From: Streptomyces sp. MST-110588
Lineage (GTDB): Bacteria > Actinomycetota > Actinomycetes > Streptomycetales > Streptomycetaceae
Direction: 5' to 3'
Assembly (NCBI RefSeq): GCF_022695595.1
Contig: NZ_CP074380.1
Span: 3,093,501 to 3,157,500, forward strand
Length of the DNA: 64,000 bases
Positions 35,230 through 44,128 of the stretch are shown in pieces; within the stretch, counting starts at the first letter, position 1; every line of letters starts with the position of its first letter. The position numbers and the translations under genes were made by a program. The notes under the pieces were generated by a model. It made no database searches. It saw only the letters and a program-made list of their open reading frames with translations, and was not told the origin of the DNA.

Positions 35230-35533
35230 CGCCACGTACCCGTCCGGACACCGTGGCGCGAGGTGGAACGGCGGCCTCGGCCACCATCAGCATCGTGACG
35301 AAACCCTGCCCGAAGAACGTGTACTCCAGTACGCGGTAGCCCAGCGGCCCGGACGGGTCCTCGGCCGCGGTCAGCACACCCCTGCGGCACCACTCGCGCA
35401 GATGCGCACCCCGCGCCGCGTCACCGCCGGCCGCGACCGGGTCGATCGCGGCCAGTGCCGCCGCGTCCGGCTCGCCGCCCGCGCGCAGAACGACACCACC
35501 GAGGGCCCCACCAACCGTAACCATGCCCGCCAT
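35230..35533 (-). pseudogene. N-terminal fragment of a GNAT acetyltransferase
   Basis: About 70 residues (MVTVGGALGGVVLRAGGEPD to LEYTFFGQGFVTMLMVAEAA) match the beginning of a small GNAT N-acetyltransferase: ALAAIDPVAAGGDAARGAHL, then WCRRGVLTAAEDPSGPLGYR. The frame then departs from the fold just where the acetyl-CoA loop (R/Q-x-x-G-x-G/A) should follow, and reads into unrelated sequence. The acyl-CoA binding half is missing. Confidence 0.55.
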
Positions 35534-35591
35534 GCTGCCAGTTCGTCCGCGCCGGCCGCCCGGTGCCACCGCTGCGGGCCCGGCACCGGCC

Positions 35592-36746
35592 TCAGCGGCG
35601 GCGCAGGAGTCTGCGGAGGCCGAGGATCAGGAGGGCCGCGACGCCGAGGACCGCGGCGCCGCGCAGGACGTTGCCGGTCGGGCCCGTGCCGGCCCAACTG
35701 CCGCCGCCTTTGCCGGCGTTGCTCCCCGGGCTGGACGACGGGCCGGAGGAGCCCGGCTGCCCTGTGGAGCCCGACGAGCCGGTGGCGCCGCCCTTCGCGG
35801 CTCCGTCCGGGATCTGGTTGCCGCTCAGGCCCACCGGCTGGACCTCGCTGGACGCGCCCTCCGAGCCGAACATCAGCGTCCGGCCGTCAGGGGTGAAGGA
35901 GACGGACTCGCCCTGGCGCTGGAACGGTACGCCCACGCTCCCGATGTCCTTCGGCCGCCCGTTGTGCCAGCGGTACATCCGGGCGCCGAAGTAGCCGCGC
36001 AGCACCAGCCGTGAGCCGTCCGGCGAGAAGGCGCCGTCCGTCGCCCACAGGTCGACGTCCGCCACGCGCCGGAAGACGTTGCCGCCAGAGGTGGACAGCC
36101 GCTGCGGCCCCTCGTACAGCGCGCCGCCCGACTGCTTCTTGCTCGCGATGTAGACCCGGCCGGTGACGGGGTGGACCATCAGCGACTCCGCGTCACGCGG
36201 GCCGTCGTCGTAGGTGACCGTGAACTGGGCCGCCGGGAGCGCCTGGTCGCGCAGTCGGGCCGGCTCGCGGAAGCGGTAGATCCACACATGGCTCCACGTG
36301 CCGCCGCGGTTGTCCCCGATGTCGCCGACGTAGACGTAACCGTCCGGGCCGACCGAGACGGCCTCGACGTCGCGCGGGGTGCCGATGCCGCGCAGGGTGA
36401 CGGTGGCGACCGTACGCCCGGTCCTGGAGTCGACGGCGTAGACGTACGGGCCGTCGTCGCTGTCGTTGTGGGTCCAGTACACACCGGGGTGCGCACGGCT
36501 GGCGGCCAGGCCGCTGGACTCGGTGATCCGCGGGTCCTTGATGGTGAATCCGTCGGTTTCCGGCGCGGAGGTCAGCGCGGCGGAAGTTCCCGCAGCGGAG
36601 GTTCCCGCAGCGAAAGTTCCCGCAGCGAAAGTTCCCGCAGCGAAAGTTCCCGCAGCGGAGGTTTCCGCAGCGGCCGTCGCGGGCGGCGCGGCGGCCGACA
36701 GCAGCAGGAGCCCCGCGGCACCGGCCGCGCACAGTAGCGATCGCAT
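35592..36746 (-). CDS. Secreted, membrane-anchored beta-propeller protein
   Basis: 384 residues; the ATG at 36746 gives a Sec signal peptide (RSLLCAAGAAGLLLLSAAAP). A VNTR of AAGTF/AAGTS pentapeptides (15-bp units, 36586-36675) follows. The body (about residues 60-320) reads as WD/phytase-like blades (GVYWTHNDSDDGPYVYAVD, VEAVSVGPDGYVYVGDIGDN, GAFSPDGSRLVLRG). A Gly/Ser/Pro linker leads to a C-terminal membrane helix with an Arg tail (LGVAALLILGLRRLLRRR). It is an extracellular surface protein, function unknown. Confidence 0.8.
   Translation of the reverse strand: MRSLLCAAGAAGLLLLSAAAPPATAAAETSAAGTFAAGTFAAGTFAAGTSAAGTSAALTSAPETDGFTIKDPRITESSGLAASRAHPGVYWTHNDSDDGPYVYAVDSRTGRTVATVTLRGIGTPRDVEAVSVGPDGYVYVGDIGDNRGGTWSHVWIYRFREPARLRDQALPAAQFTVTYDDGPRDAESLMVHPVTGRVYIASKKQSGGALYEGPQRLSTSGGNVFRRVADVDLWATDGAFSPDGSRLVLRGYFGARMYRWHNGRPKDIGSVGVPFQRQGESVSFTPDGRTLMFGSEGASSEVQPVGLSGNQIPDGAAKGGATGSSGSTGQPGSSGPSSSPGSNAGKGGGSWAGTGPTGNVLRGAAVLGVAALLILGLRRLLRRR
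36586..36675. repeat. 15-bp VNTR in the beta-propeller gene
   Basis: Six tandem 15-bp units of GTTCCCGCAGCGAAA type inside the coding region just after the signal peptide. It is the third 15-bp coding VNTR in the window. Confidence 0.85.
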
Positions 36747-36845
36747 GGTCCAAGCCTGCCATTCCCGCGGGCCGGCCATCCCACGATGGAGTGGCTCTGC
36801 GGCGGGAACCGGGCGCCGGGGCCGGGCGGCGTCCATGCTGCCCGC

Positions 36846-37091
36846 ATGGCACCCACCGGCCCCGTCGATCCGAGAACGCCTACGCCCCGTACGGCGAGGG
36901 CGCCGCGAGCCCTGCCCCGTACGCCTCCCGACTGTCCGGTCTGCCCCGGTCCGCGGCACTTGTGGAAGGACACCACCGACCTCCACCGCGGCCCGCGGGA
37001 CTGGGTCTGGTGGTGCTCCGGCTGCCGGCAGCGCTTCGAGCCCGCCGAGGAACACCGCCGGATGTACGCGGGCCGCTGGGGCAGGGGGTGA
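36846..37091 (+). CDS. Small zinc-ribbon protein
   Basis: 81 residues from ATG 36846 (the frame is open further upstream). A Pro/Thr/Arg-rich N-terminus leads to CPVCPGPRHLWKD and WWCSGCRQRFEPAEEH, an 80-residue protein with two CxxC pairs, probably one zinc site. It lies between the beta-propeller gene and the SGNH gene on the + strand. Not assigned to a family I can name. Confidence 0.5.
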   Translation: MAPTGPVDPRTPTPRTARAPRALPRTPPDCPVCPGPRHLWKDTTDLHRGPRDWVWWCSGCRQRFEPAEEHRRMYAGRWGRG

Positions 37092-37099
37092 GCGGCGTG

Positions 37100-37170
37100 C
37101 GGCCGTACGGTACGGACACGGGTACAGGTACAGGTACGGACACGAGTACGGGTACGGGTACAGGTACGGG
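37100..37170 (+). repeat. Hexamer GGTACG/GGTACA repeats
   Basis: About ten GGTACG/GGTACA-type hexamers in the gap before the SGNH hydrolase gene. Confidence 0.7.
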
Positions 37171-37243
37171 CTGAGCGCGCGGGCATCCGGCGCCGGCCCG
37201 GGCGCGGTTGCCGGCGCGCCCGGCCCACCTGCTTGAATGCAGT

Positions 37244-37933
37244 ATGTTTCTGATGTTCGTCGGCGATTCGATGACCATCGGCAGCGCCGGCGACTTCACC
37301 TGGCGCTACCGCATGTGGCAGCACCTGAACCGGACCTATGGCGGCCCGTACCGCATCGTGGGTCCCCGCGCCGAACTCCACGACACCTCCGCCGACCTCC
37401 CCGTCTCCCATGACTACGGCGACCCCGCGTTCCCCGGGCACGCCCGCCGCCACCTCGCCGGCTGGGGCGAGGGCTGGTTCCACATGGCACCGCTCATCGG
37501 TGACGCCGTCCGCCGCCACCGGGCCGACACGCTGCTGATCTCGCTCGGCCTGATAGACCTCGGCTTCTACACGGACTCCGGGCAGACCATCGAGAACGTA
37601 CGCCGCTTCGTCGCCGGGGCCCGGGAGGCCAACCCGCGGATACGCGCCGTACTGATGCCCGTCATACCCAACGTACGGGCCCTGAACGACCCCGCCTTCG
37701 CCACCGAGTGCGAGCGCTTCAACGAGCTGCTGGCCAAGGCCGTGGCCGACCTGTCCACCCCCGCCTCGCCGCTGCTGCTCGCCTCCACGCCGGACGGGTA
37801 CGACATCGACCGCGACACCTACGACGGCACCCATCCCTCGCCGTCCGGGGAGCACCGGCTGGCGGCGGCCTTCGCCGACACGATGCACCAGGCGTGGGAG
37901 GTGGGCGGTCCCTACGAGCCGCGGCTCTCCTGA
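37244..37933 (+). CDS. SGNH/GDSL-type hydrolase
   Basis: 229 residues from ATG 37244. Block I is MFVGDSMTIGSAGDF with the nucleophile Ser in GDS. The C-terminal block V is DGTHPSPSGEHRLA with the catalytic Asp and His (D-x-x-H). No clear signal peptide is seen. It lies 50 bp upstream of the aldo/keto reductase. Confidence 0.8.
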   Translation: MFLMFVGDSMTIGSAGDFTWRYRMWQHLNRTYGGPYRIVGPRAELHDTSADLPVSHDYGDPAFPGHARRHLAGWGEGWFHMAPLIGDAVRRHRADTLLISLGLIDLGFYTDSGQTIENVRRFVAGAREANPRIRAVLMPVIPNVRALNDPAFATECERFNELLAKAVADLSTPASPLLLASTPDGYDIDRDTYDGTHPSPSGEHRLAAAFADTMHQAWEVGGPYEPRLS

Positions 37934-37983
37934 CGGCGCCTACACCTTGATTCGAGCACGCTCCAGGGCGTTGGCTGGCCTCC

Positions 37984-38988
37984 ATGGAGTACACGCAGCT
38001 CGGACGCACCGGACTCAAGGTCAGCCGTATCGTCCTGGGGACGATGAACTTCGGCCCGCTGACGAACGAAGCGGACAGCCACACCATCATGGACGCCGCG
38101 CTGGCCGCGGGCGTCAACTTCTTCGACACCGCCAACGCCTACGGCTCCTGGGGCGGGAGCAAGGGCCGTACGGAAGAGATCATCGGCTCCTGGTTCGCCA
38201 AGGGCGGCGGGCGGCGCGACAAGACCGTCCTGGCCACCAAGTGCTACGCCAACATGAGCCCGGACGGGCAGGAGAGCTGGCCCAACCACGACCGGCTCTC
38301 CGCGCTGAACATCCGCCGCTCCGTCGACGCCAGCCTCAAGCGCCTGGGCACTAACTACATTGACCTCTACCAGTTCCACCACGTCGACCGGCACACCCCC
38401 TGGGACGAGATCTGGCAGGCGATCGACGTCCTGGTCCAGCAGGGCAAGATCCTGTACGCCGGCTCCTCCAACCACGCCGGCTGGCACATCACCCAGGCCA
38501 ACGAGACCGCCGCGCGGCGCGGCAGCTACGGGCTGGTCAGCGAGCAGTGCCTGTACAACCTCGCCGAGCGCCGCGCCGAGATGGAGGTCATCCCGGCAGC
38601 GCAGGCGTACGGGCTGGGCGTCATCCCCTGGTCGCCGCTACAGGGCGGGCTCCTGGGCGGCGCACTGCGCAAGGAGCGCGAGGGTGTCGCGGGCCGTACG
38701 ACCTCCGGTGGCCGCGCGGCCGGGGCGCTGGCCGACCCCGCCGTACGGGCGCGTGTCCAGGCGTACGAGGACCTGGCCGACAAGCACGGGCTGGCGCCCG
38801 GCGAGATGGCGCTGGCCTGGCTGCTCACCCGTCCCGGCGTGACCGGGCCCATCGTGGGGCCGCGCACCGCCGACCAGCTCGCCTCCGCGCTGCGCGCCGT
38901 CGAACTGAAGCTGCCGGCCGAGCTGCTGGACGCGCTCGATGAGATCTTCCCTGGGCCCGGGCCGTCACCGGAGGCGTTCGCCTGGTGA
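37984..38988 (+). CDS. Aldo/keto reductase
   Basis: A 334-residue NADPH-dependent TIM-barrel reductase. Motifs: MEYTQLGRTGLKVSRIVLG, FFDTANAYGSWGGSKGRTE with Asp/Tyr of the catalytic tetrad, KTVLATKCYANM (Lys), DLYQFHHVDRHTP (His) and the cofactor end GPIVGPRTADQLASALRA. It resembles the AKR11/AKR12 and potassium-channel-beta-like groups. Substrate unknown. Confidence 0.9.
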   Translation: MEYTQLGRTGLKVSRIVLGTMNFGPLTNEADSHTIMDAALAAGVNFFDTANAYGSWGGSKGRTEEIIGSWFAKGGGRRDKTVLATKCYANMSPDGQESWPNHDRLSALNIRRSVDASLKRLGTNYIDLYQFHHVDRHTPWDEIWQAIDVLVQQGKILYAGSSNHAGWHITQANETAARRGSYGLVSEQCLYNLAERRAEMEVIPAAQAYGLGVIPWSPLQGGLLGGALRKEREGVAGRTTSGGRAAGALADPAVRARVQAYEDLADKHGLAPGEMALAWLLTRPGVTGPIVGPRTADQLASALRAVELKLPAELLDALDEIFPGPGPSPEAFAW

Positions 38989-39168
38989 CACCGGACGTGG
39001 CCGTGGCGGCGGCCGGCGCTCATGAGGACGACCGGCACCTACGAGGCTGACGGCGCGGGGCGCGTGCTCAGTGCGAGGTGCCTTCTCTGTACGGGGGCAC
39101 TATCAGCACACATAGCGTTCGGTGCAGAACACGTTCAGCACACAGCACGTTCAGTGCACAGCACGTTC

Positions 39169-39255
39169 TCAGCGCAGGGCCGCCGCCACGATCACCACGA
39201 CGAGCAGCACGGCGAAGAGCCCGGACATGATCCGGTTACGAGTCTTGGGGTCCAC
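39169..39255 (-). CDS. 28-residue single-span membrane peptide
   Basis: GTG 39255 to TGA 39169 on the minus strand gives MDPKTRNRI followed by MSGLFAVLLVVVIVAAALR, one hydrophobic helix with a short basic N-terminus. It starts inside the end of the RNA phosphodiesterase gene, suggesting translational coupling. An alternative start is the internal Met at residue 10. It is too short for routine gene finding. Confidence 0.55.
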   Translation of the reverse strand: MDPKTRNRIMSGLFAVLLVVVIVAAALR

Positions 39256-39844
39256 CCTTCGAGCGTAACCGGCCGTCCCGGTTCCCCAGCGGCCAGGCCG
39301 CCACCGTCTCGTACCGGGGCCGCTGCCCGGCCACCCCGTCCACCGGCAGATGGCTCCGTACGAGAACCAGCTCCCCCACCGTCCACTCCTGCCCCCGGAA
39401 CCCCTCGATGCCCGCCACGAACGGGCGCAGGTCCACTCCGGCCGTACGGTTGCGCGCCAGCGTCAGATGCGGGGCGTACGGGCGCTGCTCCTTCATCGGC
39501 ACCCCGGCCCGGCGGGCAGCGGCCGAGGCGGAGTCCGCCAGCCTGCCCATCGCCGGCCGGCCGCCCTCGGCGCCCGCCCACACCACCCGGTCGGCGAACC
39601 GCCCGCCGCCCGCGATCCGCAGCGGGTACGGCGGGTGGCGGCGGGCCGCCCGAGCCAGCCGCTCGCACAGTTCGGGCAGCAGCTCGGGGTGTACCTCCCC
39701 GTAGAACGCGAGGGTGAAGTGCCAGTCGGCCCGCCCGGTCCAGCGCAGCCGGTCGGCGCCGGGCAGCGTGCGGAGCCCGGCCACTTCCGCGGCCAGTTCC
39801 CGCACTGCTCCTTCGGGCGGCAGCACAGCGGAGAACAGTCTCAT
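39236..39844 (-). CDS. thpR: RNA 2',3'-cyclic phosphodiesterase
   Basis: 202 residues; ATG 39844. This 2H phosphoesterase has the two HxT/S motifs HFTLAFYGEV and HLTLARNRTA, and starts MRLFSAVLPPEGAVREL. It opens 2',3'-cyclic RNA ends. It is 10 bp after the MFS stop, so it is the third gene of the MarR-MFS-thpR operon. Confidence 0.87.
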   Translation of the reverse strand: MRLFSAVLPPEGAVRELAAEVAGLRTLPGADRLRWTGRADWHFTLAFYGEVHPELLPELCERLARAARRHPPYPLRIAGGGRFADRVVWAGAEGGRPAMGRLADSASAAARRAGVPMKEQRPYAPHLTLARNRTAGVDLRPFVAGIEGFRGQEWTVGELVLVRSHLPVDGVAGQRPRYETVAAWPLGNRDGRLRSKGGPQDS

Positions 39845-39854
39845 ACGGCCAGTC

Positions 39855-41273
39855 TTACGCGGCTGCCGCGAGCTTCTCCGGCGCGGGCTCGTTCTCCGCC
39901 CGCGGCACGAACGCCACATGCCGGTGGCCACGGCGCAGATCGATCTTCAGCCGGAGGCCGCCCACCCGGGCGAGCATCAGGCCGACCCCCGCCGCCGCGG
40001 CGACCGAGACCAGCCCGCCGGCCAAAAAGCCGGTGCGCGCCCCGTAGGCGTCGGTGATCCAGCCGACCAGCGGCGCGCCCAGCGGCGTACCGCCCATGAA
40101 GACCATCATGAACAGGCTCATCACCCGTCCGCGCATCGCGGGGTCGGTCGCCAACTGCACGCTGGAGTTGGCCGTGACGTTGATCGTCAGGCCGAACATC
40201 CCGATCGGGACGAGCAGCAGCGCGAAGCCCCAGAAGGACGGCGCCAGCGCGGCGGCGATCTCCAGGGTCCCGAAGGCCAGCGCCGCGCCCACCAGCAGTC
40301 GCAGCCGCGAGGTGCCGCGCCGCGCCGCGAGCAGCGCGCCGGCCAGCGAACCGGCCGCCATCAGCGTGTTGAGCAGGCCGTACGTACCGGCGTCGGCGTG
40401 GAAGACGCGGTCGACGAAGGCCGTCAGCCAGATCGGGAAGTTGAAGCCGAAGGTGCCGATGAAGCCGACCAGGACGATCGGCCAGATCAGGTCCGGCCGG
40501 CCGGCGACATAGCGCAGGCCCTCACGGAGCTGCCCCTTGCCGCGCGGCGCGCGCTCGATCCGGTGCAGCTCGCCGGTGCGCATCATCAGCAGGGCGGCGA
40601 CCGGCGCGACGAAGGACAGGCCGTTGAGCAGGAACGCCCAGCCGCTGCCCACGGCGGTGATCAGCGCGCCGGCCACGGCGGGGCCGATCAGCCGGGCCGA
40701 CTGGAAGTTGGCGGAGTTCAGGCTGACGGCGTTGGGCAGGTCCCGGGGGCCGACCATCTCCACGACGAATGCCTGCCGGGAGGGGTTGTCCACGACCGTG
40801 ATCAGGCCGAGGACGGTGGCCATCGCGTAGACGTGCCAGACCTGGACGTGGCCGGTGAGGGTGAGGACGGCGAGGAACAGGCCGGTCAGGCCCATCGCCG
40901 TCTGGGTGATCAGCAGCAGCTTGCGCTTGGACACCCGGTCGGCGAGGACGCCTCCGTACAGCCCGAAGAGCAGCATGGGCAGGAACTGCAGCGCGGTGGT
41001 GATGCCGACGGCGGCGGAGGAGCCGGTCAGGCTCAGGACCAGCCAGTCCTGGGCGATGCGCTGCATCCAGGTGCCGGTGTTGGAGACGACCTGTCCGGTG
41101 GCGAACAGCCGGTAGTTGCGTACGCGCAGGGAGCTGAAGGTGCCCTTGCGCGGGGTGCCCTTGCGTGTGGTGCTCGTGCGCGGGGCGTCCGCGGTGCCGT
41201 GGCCGGCGGCGTCGGCGGAGTCGTGGTGGGAGTTCGGTGCGGGGGCGGAGTCTGCTCCGGATCCCGTACTCAA
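39855..41273 (-). CDS. MFS exporter (EntS-like)
   Basis: 472 residues from TTG 41273. A hydrophilic N-terminal tail of about 50 residues precedes twelve membrane segments: TWMQRIAQDWLVLSLTGS, FGLYGGVLADRVSKRKLLL (the MFS loop 2-3), NPSRQAFVVEMVGPRDLPNA, FNFPIWLTAFVDRVFHAD and MVFMGGTPLGAPLVGWITD. It belongs to the enterobactin-exporter-like MFS3 group. It is 28 bp after the MarR gene, which probably represses it. Confidence 0.88.
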   Translation of the reverse strand: MSTGSGADSAPAPNSHHDSADAAGHGTADAPRTSTTRKGTPRKGTFSSLRVRNYRLFATGQVVSNTGTWMQRIAQDWLVLSLTGSSAAVGITTALQFLPMLLFGLYGGVLADRVSKRKLLLITQTAMGLTGLFLAVLTLTGHVQVWHVYAMATVLGLITVVDNPSRQAFVVEMVGPRDLPNAVSLNSANFQSARLIGPAVAGALITAVGSGWAFLLNGLSFVAPVAALLMMRTGELHRIERAPRGKGQLREGLRYVAGRPDLIWPIVLVGFIGTFGFNFPIWLTAFVDRVFHADAGTYGLLNTLMAAGSLAGALLAARRGTSRLRLLVGAALAFGTLEIAAALAPSFWGFALLLVPIGMFGLTINVTANSSVQLATDPAMRGRVMSLFMMVFMGGTPLGAPLVGWITDAYGARTGFLAGGLVSVAAAAGVGLMLARVGGLRLKIDLRRGHRHVAFVPRAENEPAPEKLAAAA

Positions 41274-41301
41274 AGTGGGTTCGCCTCCTTGGTTCTCTTT
41301 C

Positions 41302-41775
41302 TTATAGCTGGGCGAGCTTCTCCAGCACGGGGGCCGCGGCCCGCAGTGCGGCCCACTCCTCCTCGTCGAGCCCGGAGGCCAGCTCGGTCAGCCATGCGTT
41401 GCGCCGGCGGCGGCTCTCTTCGAGCATCGCCTCGGCTTCTTCGGTCTGGGTGACGACCTTCTGGCGCCGGTCGTCGGGGTGCGGTTCCAGCCGGACCAGC
41501 CCCTTGGCCTCCAGCATCGCCACGATGCGGGTCATCGACGGCGGCTGTACGTGTTCCTTGCGGGCCAGCTCGCCCGGCGTGGCACGGCCGCAGCGGGCGA
41601 GGGTGCCCAGCACCGACATCTCCGTGGGGCTGAGCGACTCGTCGACCCGCTGGTGCTTGAGCCGACGGGACAGCCGCATCACGGCGGACCGCAGGGCGTT
41701 CACCGCGGCGGCGTCGTCGGGCACCTCCCAGCCGACCGGCTGGGGGAAGGACAGTTCCGGCATGGTCTTTAGCAT
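41302..41775 (-). CDS. MarR-family regulator
   Basis: 157 residues with the winged helix SLSPTEMSVLGTLARCGRAT, then HVQPPSMTRIVAMLEAKGLV and the wing RLEPHPDDRRQKVV. A 7-bp inverted repeat (TCTTTAG at 41766-41772 and CTAAAGA at 41791-41797) overlaps its start codon and may be an autoregulatory operator. It heads the operon with the MFS exporter. Confidence 0.88.
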   Translation of the reverse strand: MLKTMPELSFPQPVGWEVPDDAAAVNALRSAVMRLSRRLKHQRVDESLSPTEMSVLGTLARCGRATPGELARKEHVQPPSMTRIVAMLEAKGLVRLEPHPDDRRQKVVTQTEEAEAMLEESRRRRNAWLTELASGLDEEEWAALRAAAPVLEKLAQL

Positions 41776-41919
41776 AACTCATTACCCTCTCTAAAGAAAG
41801 TCTGTTGGTACGGCCCCGCGTTTATCACCCGTACGAGTGAGGACGCAGCGGCACAGGAGACACCTGGCAGCCCGCCGGAACGTCACGGCAACCATGGTGA
41901 CGGGCGCGGCACAACGCAG

Positions 41920-41956
41920 GACGAGCGCCCGGGACCTCTCGGTCCGGACGCTCGTC
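41920..41956 (-). terminator. Stem-loop between purine permease and MarR genes
   Basis: GACGAGCG (41920-41927) pairs with CGCTCGTC (41949-41956), and a second stem CCGGGACC/GGTCCGG extends it. It lies in the 221-bp gap, 40 bp downstream of the permease stop. No T tract. Confidence 0.55.
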
Positions 41957-41996
41957 GGGGCGGCTGCGGGCATCGGCCGACGTGGCCGCCGCGGGG

Positions 41997-43466
41997 CTAC
42001 TTCACGCCCAGCGCCTGCTCGATCGGGTTGAGCAGGAAGTACACCAGGAAGCAGAGCCCGACGGCGTTCAGCAGCCACGGGATCTCCTTGAACCGGCCGG
42101 TGGCCGTGCGCAGCAGGATGAAGGCCAGCACGCCCATGCCGATGCCGTTGGTGATGCTGTAGGTGAACGGCATCGCGATCATCGTCAGGAACGCGGGAAT
42201 CGCGATCGTGAAGTCGCTCCAGTCGATGTCCTTGATGTTCGCCGACATGATCAGGAAGCCGACGACCAGCAGCGCGGGCGTGGCGGCCTGCGAGGGCACC
42301 ACGGTCGCCAGCGGGGTGAAGACCAGGGCGAGCAGGAACAGGCCGCCGGTGACGAGGTTCGCCAGCCCCGTACGGGCCCCCTCCCCGACGCCGGCCGTGG
42401 ACTCCACGAAGCAGGTGTTGGCGGAGGCCGAGCCGGCACCGCCGGCCGCGACCGCGATGCCGTCCACCATCAGGATCCGGCCCATGCCCGGCAGGTTGCC
42501 GTTCTTGTCGGTCAGCCCGGCCTCCTCGCCGACGCCGATGATCGTGCCCATCGCGTCGAAGAAGCCCGAGAGCAGCACCGTGAAGACGAACAGGCAGCCG
42601 GTCAGCACGCCGACTTCCTTGAAGCCGCCGAACAGGCTGATCTGCCCGATGAGCCCGAAGTCGGGCGCGCCGACGATCTTGTCCGGCACGTTGGGCACGG
42701 CCAGGCCCCAGCTCGCGTCCGGGATCGTGGCCACGGAGTTGATGATCACGGCGGCGACCGCCATCGCGACCATGCCGATCAGGATCGCGCCCTTGACCTT
42801 CCGTACGGTCAGCACGAACATCAGCGCGAGACCGACGACGAACACCAGCACCGGCCAGCCCTGGAGCTGGCCGCCCTGTCCCAGCGCCAGCGGCACGGTG
42901 GTGTGCGCGGCGTCCGGGTTGCGGCTGACGAAGCCCGCGTCGACCAGCCCGACCAGCGCGATGAACAGGCCGATGCCGATCGCGATGGCACGCCGCAGCC
43001 CGCCGGGGATCGCGTCCATGACGCGCTGCCGCAGGCCGGAGGCGACCAGGATCATCAGCACCAGACCGGCGAGCACGACCATGCCCATCGCGTCCGGCCA
43101 GCTCATCTTGGGGGCGAGCTGGAGCGAGACGACCGCGTTGATGCCGAGCCCGGCGGCGACGGCGATCGGTACGTTGCCGATGACGCCCATGAGGATGATG
43201 GACAGCCCCGCCATCAGGGCGGTGGCCGTGACGAGTTGGGCGTTGTCCAGGTGGTGTCCGAACTTGTCCTGGCCGGCGCCGAGGATGATCGGATTCAGCA
43301 CGACGATGTACGCCATCGCGAAGAACGTGGCGAGGCCGCCGCGCAGCTCACGGGAGACCGTCGACCCCCGCTCGGAAATCTTGAAGAAGCGGTCCAGCCC
43401 GCCTTTCGGCTGCTGCGGACCCGGGATCTTGGCGGTGTCGACCGGCTTGGTGGCCGAGGGGGACAT
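41997..43466 (-). CDS. NCS2-family purine permease (AzgA-like)
   Basis: 489 residues; ATG 43466 is preceded by GAGG. The NCS2/AzgA fold is visible from GSTVSRELRGGLATFFAMAY. Conserved segments are GLGINAVVSLQLAPKMSWP (carrier consensus), GGLRRAIAIGIGLFIALVGL, DAMGTIIGVGEEAGLTDKNG and MVDGIAVAAGGAGSASANTC, with eleven or more membrane helices. It imports hypoxanthine/guanine/adenine-type bases by proton symport. It is divergent from the DUF2530 gene across a 270-bp A/T-richer promoter region. Confidence 0.92.
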   Translation of the reverse strand: MSPSATKPVDTAKIPGPQQPKGGLDRFFKISERGSTVSRELRGGLATFFAMAYIVVLNPIILGAGQDKFGHHLDNAQLVTATALMAGLSIILMGVIGNVPIAVAAGLGINAVVSLQLAPKMSWPDAMGMVVLAGLVLMILVASGLRQRVMDAIPGGLRRAIAIGIGLFIALVGLVDAGFVSRNPDAAHTTVPLALGQGGQLQGWPVLVFVVGLALMFVLTVRKVKGAILIGMVAMAVAAVIINSVATIPDASWGLAVPNVPDKIVGAPDFGLIGQISLFGGFKEVGVLTGCLFVFTVLLSGFFDAMGTIIGVGEEAGLTDKNGNLPGMGRILMVDGIAVAAGGAGSASANTCFVESTAGVGEGARTGLANLVTGGLFLLALVFTPLATVVPSQAATPALLVVGFLIMSANIKDIDWSDFTIAIPAFLTMIAMPFTYSITNGIGMGVLAFILLRTATGRFKEIPWLLNAVGLCFLVYFLLNPIEQALGVK

Positions 43467-43724
43467 GCGAGGACCTCAGTCGTACGGGCCTGTGGAGGCG
43501 CGGGGGCCTGAACGGCCCGGAACACAAACGTGAACAACCGGATCAGATTGGATGATCACACGAATCAAACCAGTCGGATCCGGATAGGTTCAGTATGAAT
43601 AAACAAGTCGATGATCGCTATCTCCGCGCGTAGACCCCTGTGACTCCTGAGGCGTTCGGGCAGCCGTCACCCGGCGGCCGTCCACCGCCGGACGGCCGCC
43701 CCCCTCCGTGTCACCCCCGCCACG

Positions 43725-43730
43725 TAAGCT
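43725..43730 (+). promoter_or_regulatory. -10 box TAAGCT giving a leaderless DUF2530 transcript
   Basis: TAAGCT ends 6 bp before ATG 43737. No ribosome site is seen. Confidence 0.5.
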
Positions 43731-43736
43731 GACCCC

Positions 43737-44021
43737 ATGTGGAAGAAGTCCGAGCTGCGTGAGGCCCCGGCGCCTCTTGAGGGCCCCGTCGTCGGCACGA
43801 TCACCGGCGGCACGATCATCTGGTTCGTGCTCTTCCTCGCCCAGCTCCCCTTCTACGGCTGGTTCGCCGACAACCACCACACCTGGTGGGTGTGGACGTG
43901 CCTGGCCGGCGGCAGCCTCGGACTGCTGGGCATCTGGTACGTACGCAAGCGCGACGCCGCCATCAAGCGCGCCGCGGCACAGGCGGCGGACCGGCTGCCG
44001 GACCGCGCGGACGCGTCCTGA
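43737..44021 (+). CDS. DUF2530 small membrane protein
   Basis: A 94-residue protein with two hydrophobic helices (VVGTITGGTIIWFVLFLAQL; TWWVWTCLAGGSLGLLGIWY) between a charged N-terminus and a basic/Ala-rich tail. It matches the short actinobacterial DUF2530 family, commonly next to NCS2 permeases. Function unknown. Confidence 0.85.
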   Translation: MWKKSELREAPAPLEGPVVGTITGGTIIWFVLFLAQLPFYGWFADNHHTWWVWTCLAGGSLGLLGIWYVRKRDAAIKRAAAQAADRLPDRADAS

Positions 44022-44115
44022 GCCACCGGGGTTGAGCGGTCCGCGGGTAAGAGCGGGTAAGAACCGCCACCGCCTTCGTCTCTCCGTTCAACGGGTGAAT
44101 TGTCCCTGTCGCCCG

Positions 44116-44121
44116 TACCGT
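44116..44121 (+). promoter_or_regulatory. -10 box TACCGT of the P-type ATPase gene
   Basis: TACCGT ends 7 bp before ATG 44129, consistent with a leaderless or near-leaderless transcript. Confidence 0.45.
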
Positions 44122-44128
44122 CGAAAGC

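Noticed and set aside
43467..43736. Purine riboswitch before the NCS2 permease
   Set aside because: I found no pairing pattern or conserved core residues of the purine riboswitch in this A/T-richer gap.
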